NCBI GenBank assembly: GCA_937858235.1
Contig: CALLZZ010000130.1
Coordinates: 1-18,578, forward strand
DNA: 18,578 bases
Direction of reading: 5' to 3'
DNA from: an uncultured Clostridia bacterium
GTDB lineage: Bacteria > Bacillota > Clostridia > Oscillospirales > Oscillospiraceae
The notes below the pieces were generated by a model, which did not search any database, was not told where the DNA came from, and was given only the letters and a program-made list of their open reading frames with translations. Within the stretch, counting starts at the first letter, position 1; each line of letters begins with the position of its first letter. Shown in pieces: positions 1-6,873 of the stretch. Made by a program: the position numbers and the translations under genes.

Positions 1-1
1 G

Positions 2-670
2 GGAAATTCCTTTGCCTCCTATCAGCTTGGCAAGCTGTACTTGGGCGGTGAGGGTATCTTAAAAGATATCCCTGAGGCCTTGCGTTGGTTTAGTATTTCT
101 GCCCAGCAGAAAAATCAGTTTGCAGAATATGCTCTCGGTTGCCTTTATCTAAAAGGTGAGGATGTTCCAAAGGATGTAGCAAAGGCAATTTCATATTTAA
201 AAAGCGCAGCTATAAATGGGAACGAATTTGCCGAATACCGCCTTGGAAAGCTTTATCTTACAGGCGAGGATGTCTCAAAGAATGTGGAAACAGCTTTGCA
301 ATATTTGACCGCTTCCGCAAATCAAGGTAATCAATATGCCCAGTACACTCTTGGAAAGCTTTATCTGATGGGGAAAGATATTCTGAAAGATAAAGAAGAA
401 GCCGTAAAGTGGTTCACACTCTCGGTAGCACAGGGTAATATCTATGCTCAGTTTTTTCTTGACCATATAGATGAGTTTAAAGAACCGTCTGTGATGCTGG
501 CAGCTACAAGGTTACTACACCATATGAGCCGCATTATCGGTGACACCCCACCGGCAAGAATACCGCCGAACCAGCGTGCCGATCGGAAACTCTTGCAGAA
601 GATAAGGGCTAAGAAGCAGGCGCAGGGTCAAAAGCAAGATGATCATGAACAGTCCATGCACACATTATAA
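2..670 (+). CDS. Sel1-repeat protein, C-terminal part (probably relaxase tail), 5' end outside window
   Basis: The reading frame is open from base 2, so this is the end of a longer gene; the TTG at 41 is only an internal codon. The visible protein holds four to five Sel1-like repeats of about 36 residues, each with the pattern LG.LYL.G..(I/V).KD..EA..(W/Y)(F/L), over roughly the first 155 residues. A basic, glutamine-rich tail (RADRKLLQKIRAKKQ) closes it. Sel1 repeats are TPR-like alpha-alpha superhelices that bind proteins. In clostridial conjugative elements, MobP-type relaxases often carry such repeats at their C-terminus. The next genes are Toprim and coupling-protein genes, so a relaxase tail is the likeliest identity. 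The catalytic domain is not visible, so this is inferred from context. Confidence 0.75.
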   Translation, partial: GNSFASYQLGKLYLGGEGILKDIPEALRWFSISAQQKNQFAEYALGCLYLKGEDVPKDVAKAISYLKSAAINGNEFAEYRLGKLYLTGEDVSKNVETALQYLTASANQGNQYAQYTLGKLYLMGKDILKDKEEAVKWFTLSVAQGNIYAQFFLDHIDEFKEPSVMLAATRLLHHMSRIIGDTPPARIPPNQRADRKLLQKIRAKKQAQGQKQDDHEQSMHTL

Positions 671-686
671 AGATTGGAGGATCTGT

Positions 687-806
687 ATGAAGAAACGGAA
701 AGAAAAAAATATTAAGTCGCACCTCAAAAAATTACTCATGCCAAAGCAGCACCGGAGCGTTAATCGCCCGGTGCTTTTTCATCGCATCGGCAATCGCCAT
801 AGATAG
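687..806 (+). CDS. 39-residue basic leader-like ORF
   Basis: An ATG at 687 follows a GGAGG at 676-680, an ideal spacing, and opens a 39-codon frame ending TAG at 804-806. The product is lysine/arginine-rich at the start (MKKRKEKNIKSHLKK) with no recognisable domain. A rho-independent terminator lies inside the frame at 748-779, and the stop codon abuts the AGGAGG of the next gene. It may be a real micro-protein, or a leader peptide whose translation affects the internal terminator and so read-through into the Toprim gene. The ribosome binding site supports translation; a function for the peptide is not supported. Confidence 0.45.
   Translation: MKKRKEKNIKSHLKKLLMPKQHRSVNRPVLFHRIGNRHR
748..779 (+). 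terminator. Rho-independent terminator between Sel1-repeat and Toprim genes
   Basis: AGCACCGG at 748-755 pairs perfectly with CCGGTGCT at 768-775 across a 12-nt loop, followed by a run of five T (775-779). It lies within the 39-codon leader-like ORF, so a ribosome translating that ORF could melt the stem and permit read-through. Confidence 0.7.
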
Positions 807-815
807 GAGGTACCA

Positions 816-1757
816 ATGGGAAACTATATTCATTTTACGGAGGAACAGAAATATCGTGCCAATAATGTTGATCTTGTAGACTTTTTATACCGTCAAGGTG
901 AAAAGCTTATTGCCAGTGGCAGAGAAAAACGGCTTGCGTCAGACCGCAGCATCACTGTCCGTGGTAACGAATGGTATGATCATTCAAAAGAGCGTGGCGG
1001 CTATGCCATAGATTTCGTTAAGAACTTTTATAACCTGTCTTTCCCTGATGCGGTAATTTTATTGTTAGGCGGTGAACAGGGTATTGAATATACCCCAGCG
1101 AAGAAAAAGAGGCAGGAAGAGCAAAAGCCCTTCAAACTGCCTGATGCGCATTCAGATATGCGCAGAGTTTACGCTTACCTTGTAAAAACAAGAAAAATAG
1201 ACCGTGATGTAGTCAGTTTCTTTGCCAAAGAAAAATTACTTTATGAATCCTGCGAAAAATCGAAAGACGGCAGTAAAAAATATCACAATGCAGTGTTCGT
1301 TGGATTGGATGAATACGGGGTACCTTGTCATGCACACAAGCGAGGACTTTATACCGAAGGCGTAAGTTTCAAAGGGAATGTGGATGGATGCAATCCGGCA
1401 TATAGTTTTCATTATATCGGCAGCAGTGCCCGTCTTTATGTTTTTGAGGCGCCCATTGATTTACTGTCTTATATCACACTGCATCCCCAAGACTGGCAAG
1501 CTCATAGCTATGTGGCTCTTTGCGGAGTAGGTAGCCAGTCCATGATGAAAATGCTCGAGCTAAATCCACACCTCAAAGAGATAGCCCTCTGTCTTGACAA
1601 TGATGAGGCAGGGCATAAGGCATCGGAACGGCTGAAAAATCAGCTTACGAAAAGTGGATATAAATGCTGTTTGCTTATGTCCCAAGGCAAGGATTGGAAT
1701 GATGATTTAATAAACAGTCAGCAAGTACAGAGCGGTTTTGAAATAAAAATGGCATAA
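816..1757 (+). CDS. DUF3991/Toprim domain primase-like protein of the conjugation module
   Basis: This 313-residue protein starts at ATG 816, five bases after AGGAGG (805-810). The N-terminal part (about 1-95) has the DUF3991-type signature W..D.S...GG.AIDFV at residues 53-67. The C-terminal Toprim fold is marked by the acidic motif FEAPIDLLS (209-217, Glu211) and LCLDNDEAG (259-266, Asp261/Asp263), then GKDWND at 291-296. Toprim proteins use these acidic residues to bind metal for nucleotidyl transfer. In clostridial conjugative elements this family is thought to prime or process transferred single-stranded DNA. No zinc ribbon is visible. It sits 17 nt upstream of the coupling-protein gene, in what looks like the same transcript. 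Confidence 0.88.
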   Translation: MGNYIHFTEEQKYRANNVDLVDFLYRQGEKLIASGREKRLASDRSITVRGNEWYDHSKERGGYAIDFVKNFYNLSFPDAVILLLGGEQGIEYTPAKKKRQEEQKPFKLPDAHSDMRRVYAYLVKTRKIDRDVVSFFAKEKLLYESCEKSKDGSKKYHNAVFVGLDEYGVPCHAHKRGLYTEGVSFKGNVDGCNPAYSFHYIGSSARLYVFEAPIDLLSYITLHPQDWQAHSYVALCGVGSQSMMKMLELNPHLKEIALCLDNDEAGHKASERLKNQLTKSGYKCCLLMSQGKDWNDDLINSQQVQSGFEIKMA

Positions 1758-1774
1758 GAAGAAAGGAGTTATCC

Positions 1775-3604
1775 ATGATATCTCAAGTTTATATCCTCAT
1801 AGCAGCGGCTGCCGTGATGTTCTCAGTCATCGGCGGCCTTTCACTTTTAGCCCATTACTATACTCTCAACGGAATCAAGTCTCGTACGGTGGGGGATGGA
1901 CAACATGGCACAGCAAGATTTGCTACCAAGAATGAAATTAAAAGCACCTACAAACACATTCCATTTAAGCCAAAGGAATGGAGAAGAGGTATAGCACTAC
2001 CTCAAGTTAATCAGCAGGGGTTAATCCTTGGAAGCACAGGCAAAAAAAATGAACTTACTGCACTGGTAGACACAGATGATGTCCATTGCCTGATGATTGG
2101 TGCATCCGGTGTGGGTAAGACTGCTTTTTTTCTTTATCCCAACCTTGAATATGCATGTGCCAGTGGTATGAGCTTTCTTACCACCGATACCAAAGGAGAT
2201 CTCTATCGAAATTACGGAGCCATTGCCCGTGACCACTATGGTTACCATGTGGCGGTCATTGATTTGCGTAATCCCACCCGCTCGGATGGCAACAATATGC
2301 TACACCTTGTCAACAAATATATGGATGCACACCGAGCTGATGAAAATAATCTTGTTGCAAAAGCTAAGGCAGAAAAATATGCAAAGATTATTGCCAAAAC
2401 CATAATCAATGCCGGCAGTGAAAATTACGGACAAAACCAGTTTTTCTATGATGCCGCCGAAGGGCTTCTTACTGCTGTTATTTTGTTAATTGCAGAATAT
2501 CTTCCTCCGACAAAAAATGAGGATGGCTCAACCACCGATTGTCGTCATATTATAAGCGTATTCAAACTGGTACAGGATTTACTTGCTCCAAGCAAGGTGA
2601 AAGGTAAAAGCCAATTCCAGCTCTTAATGGATAAGCTCCCCAGCGATCATAAAGCTCGGTGGTTTGCAGGAGCGGCGCTCAATTCAGCAGAGCAGGCAAT
2701 GATGTCTGTTCTCTCTACGGTGCTCTCACGATTAAACTCTTTTCTTGATTCCGAGATGGAGCAGATTTTATGTTTTGATACAGCCATTGATGCTGAGAAA
2801 TTTGTAAATGAAAAATCGGCATTATTTATTGTGCTGCCGGAAGAAGATTTGACAAAATACTTTATGGTTAGCCTAATGATTCAACAGCTCTACCGTGAAA
2901 TTTTAGCTGTAGCCGATGAAAATGAAGGTAAGCTGAAAAACAGAGTGGTTTTTTACTGTGATGAGCTTGGTACGCTTCCTGCCATTGACTCACTTGAGCT
3001 GATTTTTTCTGCCAGCCGTTCTCGCCGTTTGACCATGGTTCCAATTATTCAAAGTTTCGGACAGCTTGAAAAAAACTACGGAAAAGAAGGCTCCGAAATT
3101 ATCGTAGATAACTGCCAGGATACTATCTTCGGTGGTTTTGCACCCAACAGCCAGACTGCCGAGGTGCTGTCCAAGGCGATGGGCAGCCGTACCGTCATGA
3201 GTGGTAGCATCAGCCGCGGCAAAAATGACCCCAGCCAATCCTTACAGATGATGGAGCGTCCTCTCATGACAGCAGATGAACTGAAGTCTATTCCAAAAGG
3301 TAATTTTGTTGTGATGAAAACAGGTACTCACCCGATGAAAACCAAGCTTCGCCTATTTTTAGATTGGGGCATTACCTTTGATAGTGTTTATACAGTAGCA
3401 GAACGTGCCCACCGAAAGGTTACCTATGCGGATAAACAAATACTAGAGGAAAATATTATGCGCCGTCATGCAGCATTTATCGCTATTGATACTGAAAGCG
3501 GTGAGCTATTGGAGGAAGTGAGTGGTACCGGTACTTTGCATACCCCTGTTACCGAACCGCAAACAAATACATCGAAACGCCGTACTCATGTACGGACATC
3601 TTAA
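1775..3604 (+). CDS. VirD4/TraG-type type IV coupling protein
   Basis: A 609-residue membrane ATPase that would bring the relaxase-bound DNA to the conjugative secretion channel. One hydrophobic segment at residues about 5-28 anchors it; many relatives have two, so this is a short-anchor form. Walker A is GASGVGKT at 109-116. Walker B is the hydrophobic run ending in Asp396-Glu397 (FYCDELGTLP). Between them, 'FLTTDTKGDLY' (about 134-144) is typical of TraG/VirD4 proteins. The C-terminal tail after about residue 560 is polar and probably the cargo-binding end. The start ATG at 1775 follows AAAGGAG with good spacing. Genes on both sides fit a conjugation operon. The ATPase appears intact. Confidence 0.93.
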   Translation: MISQVYILIAAAAVMFSVIGGLSLLAHYYTLNGIKSRTVGDGQHGTARFATKNEIKSTYKHIPFKPKEWRRGIALPQVNQQGLILGSTGKKNELTALVDTDDVHCLMIGASGVGKTAFFLYPNLEYACASGMSFLTTDTKGDLYRNYGAIARDHYGYHVAVIDLRNPTRSDGNNMLHLVNKYMDAHRADENNLVAKAKAEKYAKIIAKTIINAGSENYGQNQFFYDAAEGLLTAVILLIAEYLPPTKNEDGSTTDCRHIISVFKLVQDLLAPSKVKGKSQFQLLMDKLPSDHKARWFAGAALNSAEQAMMSVLSTVLSRLNSFLDSEMEQILCFDTAIDAEKFVNEKSALFIVLPEEDLTKYFMVSLMIQQLYREILAVADENEGKLKNRVVFYCDELGTLPAIDSLELIFSASRSRRLTMVPIIQSFGQLEKNYGKEGSEIIVDNCQDTIFGGFAPNSQTAEVLSKAMGSRTVMSGSISRGKNDPSQSLQMMERPLMTADELKSIPKGNFVVMKTGTHPMKTKLRLFLDWGITFDSVYTVAERAHRKVTYADKQILEENIMRRHAAFIAIDTESGELLEEVSGTGTLHTPVTEPQTNTSKRRTHVRTS

Positions 3605-3621
3605 AAGGAAGGGGGTAGAAC

Positions 3622-3884
3622 ATGGGATATTTTGATCATTTGTATAAGGCCTCTCCTGATGAGCTACCATCAAGAGCAAGGGTTGTTTATATGTATCTAA
3701 AGACCGTGCAGGTAAGGGGCAGGACTGCTGGCCGGCAGTAAAAACCATTGCCTCTGACTTAGATTTATCACGCAGTACTATCAAAAGGGCTCTTCATGAT
3801 CTTACCAAAGCTGGATTGGTGGAAAAGGAGACTCGCTACCGGGATAACGGAAGCCACACTAGCAATAGATTAATTTTGAAATAA
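3622..3884 (+). pseudogene. Winged-helix (HTH) DNA-binding protein with a one-base frameshift
   Basis: ATG 3622 follows AAGGAAGGGGG and encodes the normal start of a family found next to coupling-protein genes in clostridial elements (YFDHLYKASPDELPSRARVV). After CTA AAG (3697-3702) the original frame soon stops at 3739-3741. A shift of -1 at the G of AAG (3702) restores a helix-turn-helix reading: CWPAVKTIASDLDLSRST, then IKRALHDLTKAGLVEKE, ending TAA at 3882-3884, about 87 residues in all. The simplest cause is loss of one A from the run (CTAAAAGACC to CTAAAGACC). Sequencing error is possible. Programmed slippage on A-AAG is conceivable but no stimulator is obvious nearby. An intact protein would be a small DNA-binding regulator. 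Confidence 0.75.
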
Positions 3885-4131
3885 GTAGATGGGTCATTAA
3901 AAAGCACATAGTTTCCGCCAAGGGGGAACTGTGTGCTTTAGCTGAACCCAGTCCCGGTTCATGGTGAACCACCCAGAACCTCTCACTCTAAAAAATATTA
4001 TTACAGAGAAAGAACAAGCTGTATCTTTACAACATAACAAATGCTATTTATAGCACTGGAGGTTATTCCTTAATTAAACCGCACTGCTTAATCATGGTGA
4101 AATATCTTATGCAGCCATCCCCAATTTTTAC
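3885..4131 (+). other. Gene-poor stretch with possible decayed coding remnant
   Basis: No intact gene with a ribosome binding site is visible. It begins with a strong hairpin (3901-3939). A frame open from 3946 to 4053 reads as a plausible polar peptide tail (NHPEPLTLKNIITEKEQAV). It is in a different frame from the frameshifted HTH gene and has no start signal. It may be the eroded 3' end of a longer version of that gene. The rest, up to the promoter at 4132, is AT-rich and featureless. Confidence 0.35.
3901..3939. terminator. Long hairpin after the frameshifted HTH gene, terminator-like
   Basis: Bases 3901-3916 pair with 3924-3939 in a 16-bp stem with two G-U pairs and a 7-nt loop. On the + strand it is followed only by TTTA. 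On the minus strand the stem runs into five T (complement of A3899-3903 region), so it could stop transcription from either side. It closes the conjugation operon before the promoter at 4132. Confidence 0.5.
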
Positions 4132-4160
4132 TTGTATTATACGCAATGGCGTATTATAAT
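4132..4160 (+). promoter_or_regulatory. Sigma-A-type promoter with inverted-repeat operator for the excisionase-like gene
   Basis: TTGTAT (4132-4137) and TATAAT (4155-4160) are separated by exactly 17 bp. Within it lies an inverted repeat, TAT-t-ATACGC (4135-4144) and GCGTAT-t-ATA (4149-4158), with a 4-bp centre. It fills the spacer and overlaps the -10 box. A repressor bound there would block polymerase. It is the likely start for the genes at 4210 and 4404. Confidence 0.65.
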
Positions 4161-4209
4161 AAAATTATTGTAATTCATTTTGTATTTTTACAGATAGGAG
4201 CAGTACCGT

Positions 4210-4389
4210 ATGGAATATATGACCGTACAGGAAGCAGCGGAAAAATGGGGTGTATCTGTGAGACGTGTACAATTTCTCTGTGAAAAAGAAATTATTCCAG
4301 GGGTTGTTCGGTTTGGTAAGGTCTGGGCCATTCCAAACGAAGCAGAGAAACCAAAAGACGGCAGATACAAAGCGCATAAGCGTATATAG
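4210..4389 (+). CDS. 59-residue excisionase-like helix-turn-helix protein
   Basis: ATG 4210 follows AGGAG (4196-4200) with a 9-nt gap; the frame ends TAG at 4387-4389. The protein begins MEYMTVQEAAEKWGVS, then RRVQFLCEKEIIPGVVRFG and WAIP. This is the MerR/excisionase-type HTH_17 layout: a recognition helix followed by a wing with a conserved Trp-x-Ile-Pro. Such proteins act as excisionases or small regulators on mobile elements. The gene lies 14 bp upstream of the membrane LuxR-type gene, probably in one transcript, so a regulatory role there is equally possible. No integrase is visible in the window to support an excisionase role. Confidence 0.8.
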   Translation: MEYMTVQEAAEKWGVSVRRVQFLCEKEIIPGVVRFGKVWAIPNEAEKPKDGRYKAHKRI

Positions 4390-4403
4390 GTGGTGTGGAA
4401 ATA

Positions 4404-5855
4404 ATGGGAGTACATAAGATTGATCTAAAAGGTTTTTTTCGACTTGCATTTCAGGTTACAAATAAGCTTAGCATCAAGGCTGTCACAAGGGAAAACTTGC
4501 CATATTTTTGGGGATGGATTGCTGTTTCTATATGGCTCTATGCATATTTTCTGCCAATGGGAGGCTTTACCCTTAAAGTAAGTCTATTTGAGGAAATTGT
4601 GGGCGATACAACCTTTTACTTTTATGTCATGCTGGTTTCCGGCAGTCTGATACCGCTTCTTTTTGATGGAAAGAAATTTGTTCCGGCCTCATTTTACAGC
4701 GTGATCGTTTCTTTGGTATGTTTTATATCAGTATTATTTCTTGGACCGGGCATCCCTTCCAAAATCATTATGCTGATTGCCGTACCCTGTATAGGGCACA
4801 TTTTTATCGCTCATGTGTACGCTTTTTTTATGGTTCTCAATAATTCGGAAAAATTTTATTCCATGATTCTGGTTGTGCTGTTCCCAAGGGTATTAATGTA
4901 TATAAAACCGATATTAAGCAGTACACAGATCAAGCCGCATCCGTTTGTCATTCTTATTTTTTTTATTATGATAACCTTGGCGTTTAGCACCTATTTTATT
5001 AAGTCTCGTGCTGATACGGTGCCTTCCTTTCAAAAAGTAAAAGCACCTATAAAGGCATATTCCTTAATGCCTGTGATTTTTATCGTATTTGCCTTAAATG
5101 ATGTGATCGCACCAGCCGCCCTTCAGCAAATGAGCGGTTTTGCGAATAGTCAGATAGAAAGCTACTATTTCGGGGGGATTCTGGCGGGCCTTGCAGTGAT
5201 CCTTTTTCTGCAAGTCCGTTTTTCCATGAATATCTGCATCATGCTGAATCTTTCTTTTGCATTTTTAGCCCTTGGGTTTGTGGTAGATATAGTTCGAATG
5301 CAGTACCCGGATGCGAGGCTTGTGTCAGCCGTTTGTTTCGGTGTTGCCTATTCGATAGGCATTGTCAACATCTATTATATCGCCGGATTTATGATAAAAA
5401 AATTCCGGAGCATATATTTTTATCTGGCTGGATTTCTGCTTTCTTCTCTATGTTATTTAGCCGTATCCATTTTTGTGAAGAGTTTTGGGCAGAGTGAAAT
5501 GTTGGCATCGCCTATATTGATGGCTTTTGTTTCAATCTGCATTATCATCGTGTTTTTCATTCTATCTCCTTTCTTTATTAAGATGCTGTACTCTGGCGAA
5601 TGGATGGACGATGCTTACCGCGGGGATATCAGTCAGTGTTCGAGGCTGGAGGCCAGACTGAAAGATTATAAGCTTACTCCCGCCGAAATGGAGGTATGTA
5701 GGCTTCTTCTTGATGGATATACGCTTCGGCAGATTTCAGGCATACAATCCAAAGCCTATTCGACTATCAATACCTACTGCACTTCTATCTATCGGAAACT
5801 AAATATCAACAGCCGTACCGAGTTATTGATACTGCTCCAAGAATACAAGAAATAG
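4404..5855 (+). CDS. Polytopic membrane protein with C-terminal LuxR-type HTH domain
   Basis: The frame could start at GTG 4395, but that overlaps the only Shine-Dalgarno-like bases (GGTGG, 4389-4393). ATG 4404 fits better and gives 483 residues. From about residue 35 to 405 there are some 10-12 hydrophobic segments, an MFS-like layout without a transporter signature I can name. A cytoplasmic LuxR/GerE-type domain follows at about 425-480. It opens LTPAEMEVCRLLLDGYTLRQI and continues YSTINTY and IYRKLNINSRTEL, including the second-helix and dimerisation-helix residues typical of the family. Membrane-bound LuxR proteins of this design are known in gut Actinobacteria and Firmicutes and are thought to couple a membrane signal to transcription. 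The ligand is unknown. A strong terminator follows. Confidence 0.85.
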   Translation: MGVHKIDLKGFFRLAFQVTNKLSIKAVTRENLPYFWGWIAVSIWLYAYFLPMGGFTLKVSLFEEIVGDTTFYFYVMLVSGSLIPLLFDGKKFVPASFYSVIVSLVCFISVLFLGPGIPSKIIMLIAVPCIGHIFIAHVYAFFMVLNNSEKFYSMILVVLFPRVLMYIKPILSSTQIKPHPFVILIFFIMITLAFSTYFIKSRADTVPSFQKVKAPIKAYSLMPVIFIVFALNDVIAPAALQQMSGFANSQIESYYFGGILAGLAVILFLQVRFSMNICIMLNLSFAFLALGFVVDIVRMQYPDARLVSAVCFGVAYSIGIVNIYYIAGFMIKKFRSIYFYLAGFLLSSLCYLAVSIFVKSFGQSEMLASPILMAFVSICIIIVFFILSPFFIKMLYSGEWMDDAYRGDISQCSRLEARLKDYKLTPAEMEVCRLLLDGYTLRQISGIQSKAYSTINTYCTSIYRKLNINSRTELLILLQEYKK

Positions 5856-5874
5856 CGGATACCACAACCCATCT

Positions 5875-5911
5875 AACCCCCTCTCATTAGTTCTAATGAG
5901 AGGGGGTTTTT
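5875..5911 (+). terminator. Strong rho-independent terminator
   Basis: AACCCCCTCTCATTA (5875-5889) pairs perfectly with 5894-5908 around the four-base loop GTTC, followed by T to 5911. It begins 20 bp after the stop of the membrane LuxR-type gene and separates that transcript from the surface-protein operon. Confidence 0.92.
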
Positions 5912-5935
5912 GCGTATATCACGTGAACTACTGAA

Positions 5936-5964
5936 GTGACACCGTGTATTTCTGAGGCTATAGT
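5936..5964 (+). promoter_or_regulatory. Promoter of the LuxR/surface-protein operon, with nearby palindrome
   Basis: GTGACA (5936-5941) and TATAGT (5959-5964) each match consensus at five of six positions with a 17-bp spacer. TCACGTGA, a perfect 8-bp palindrome at 5919-5926, lies just upstream of the -35 box, where an activator would sit. The mRNA leader carries AGGAGG at 5988-5993. Confidence 0.55.
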
Positions 5965-6001
5965 TTATGTATCCCCAGACGCTAGTTAGGAGGTGATCTA
6001 C

Positions 6002-6346
6002 TTGGGGTTGATGGATAAGATCAAACTCTTGAAATCAAAATTCGAAACAGCGGAGTTGTATGAGAAGGAAACAACAATTTTTGGTTCTCAAACAAGTTAT
6101 GGAAAAAAGCTGAATCTCAGCCCCGACGAAAAGTCAAAATTGGTGAAAAACCTGACACCCAGAGAAAAAGAGACATTTCTTATTTTGTTGGGAGGCTATA
6201 GCCTGAAAGAGGCTGCAAAACAACTTGGTATAAGCTATTCCACTGCCAATACCTATCAAACAGCAATTTACAAAAAGCTACATGTAAATTCACGGGCAGA
6301 ATTGATTATCAATTTTCGAGATGTGTCTGAAACCGGGGATGGATGA
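6002..6346 (+). CDS. Small soluble LuxR-type HTH regulator
   Basis: The frame runs back to a GTG at 5993, which overlaps the AGGAGG at 5988-5993. TTG 6002 lies eight bases after it and is the best start (114 residues). ATG 6011 would be too far. The first half is polar with no clear domain. The second (about 51-105) is a LuxR/GerE-type DNA-binding domain: LTPREKETFLILLGGYSLKEA, then YSTANTY and IYKKLHVNSRAEL. It closely resembles the C-terminal domain of the upstream membrane protein, sharing YST.NTY, IY.KL..NSR.EL. No receiver or membrane segment is present. It heads an operon with the genes to 14624 and may control it. Confidence 0.82.
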   Translation: MGLMDKIKLLKSKFETAELYEKETTIFGSQTSYGKKLNLSPDEKSKLVKNLTPREKETFLILLGGYSLKEAAKQLGISYSTANTYQTAIYKKLHVNSRAELIINFRDVSETGDG

Positions 6347-6455
6347 TACGACATCTTATAGCCATGCAAAATGCACTGCATGCAATGAGGAAAACACAAA
6401 AACTGTCCCAGATATGCCAATGTGGACTGTAAATATTAAAGATTTGGAGATGATT

Positions 6456-6818
6456 ATGATGACAGAACAAAAAAACAAAAACCAAGAGTTGGGAGCGACT
6501 CAGGAAAACACCTATACCCCAGAAGACATCGAAAAAAATAAAACCATGGCAGGGCTTGCCTATCTGCTTTTCTTCCTGCCGCTGATTGCCTGTCCTGAAT
6601 CCAGATATGCAAAATTTCATGCCAATCAAGCATTGCTGCTTTTAATCACAGGTATAGTAGGCAACGTGATACTGGGCATTATCCCGGTAATTGGATGGAT
6701 GTTAATGCCAATCTTTGGAATCGGCGTTTTGATTCTGGGTATTATGGGGCTTGTCAACGGATTTGGGGGAAAGGCAAAGCAATTGCCTCTCATCGGTAAG
6801 TTTACCATCTTAAAATAA
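6456..6818 (+). CDS. Small membrane protein, DUF4870/Tic20-like
   Basis: The frame is open from 6321, but GGAG at 6446-6449 points to ATG 6456 or 6459, giving about 120 residues. A polar N-terminus (about 1-28) precedes three hydrophobic segments at about 31-46, 57-77 and 80-101. The segment YAKFHANQALLLLI (about 51-64) is the hallmark of the DUF4870/Tic20-like family, and the protein ends LPLIGKFTIL, also typical. Family members are integral membrane proteins of unsettled function. It lies between a LuxR-type regulator and a lipoprotein in the same direction, so it may assist envelope signalling or export, but this is only context. Confidence 0.78.
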   Translation: MMTEQKNKNQELGATQENTYTPEDIEKNKTMAGLAYLLFFLPLIACPESRYAKFHANQALLLLITGIVGNVILGIIPVIGWMLMPIFGIGVLILGIMGLVNGFGGKAKQLPLIGKFTILK

Positions 6819-6873
6819 GGAATGGTTTAGAAAGGTGACCAATTGATATATGAGCTTTTATGGAGGGATATTG

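Noticed and set aside
3697..3705. Programmed -1 frameshift in the winged-helix gene
   Set aside because: A-AAG slippage is conceivable, but there is no clear heptamer or stimulatory structure next to it, so a lost A or sequencing error is simpler.
4165..4449. Minus-strand open frames opposite the excisionase-like gene
   Set aside because: Both overlap a gene with a clear HTH signature, promoter and ribosome binding site on the + strand.
6347..6455. Possible coding extension of the DUF4870-like gene back to 6321, and a weak hairpin CATGCA/TGCATG at 6363-6382
   Set aside because: The GGAG at 6446-6449 fits the later start, family proteins begin near there, and the 6-bp stem with no T run is too weak to call a terminator.
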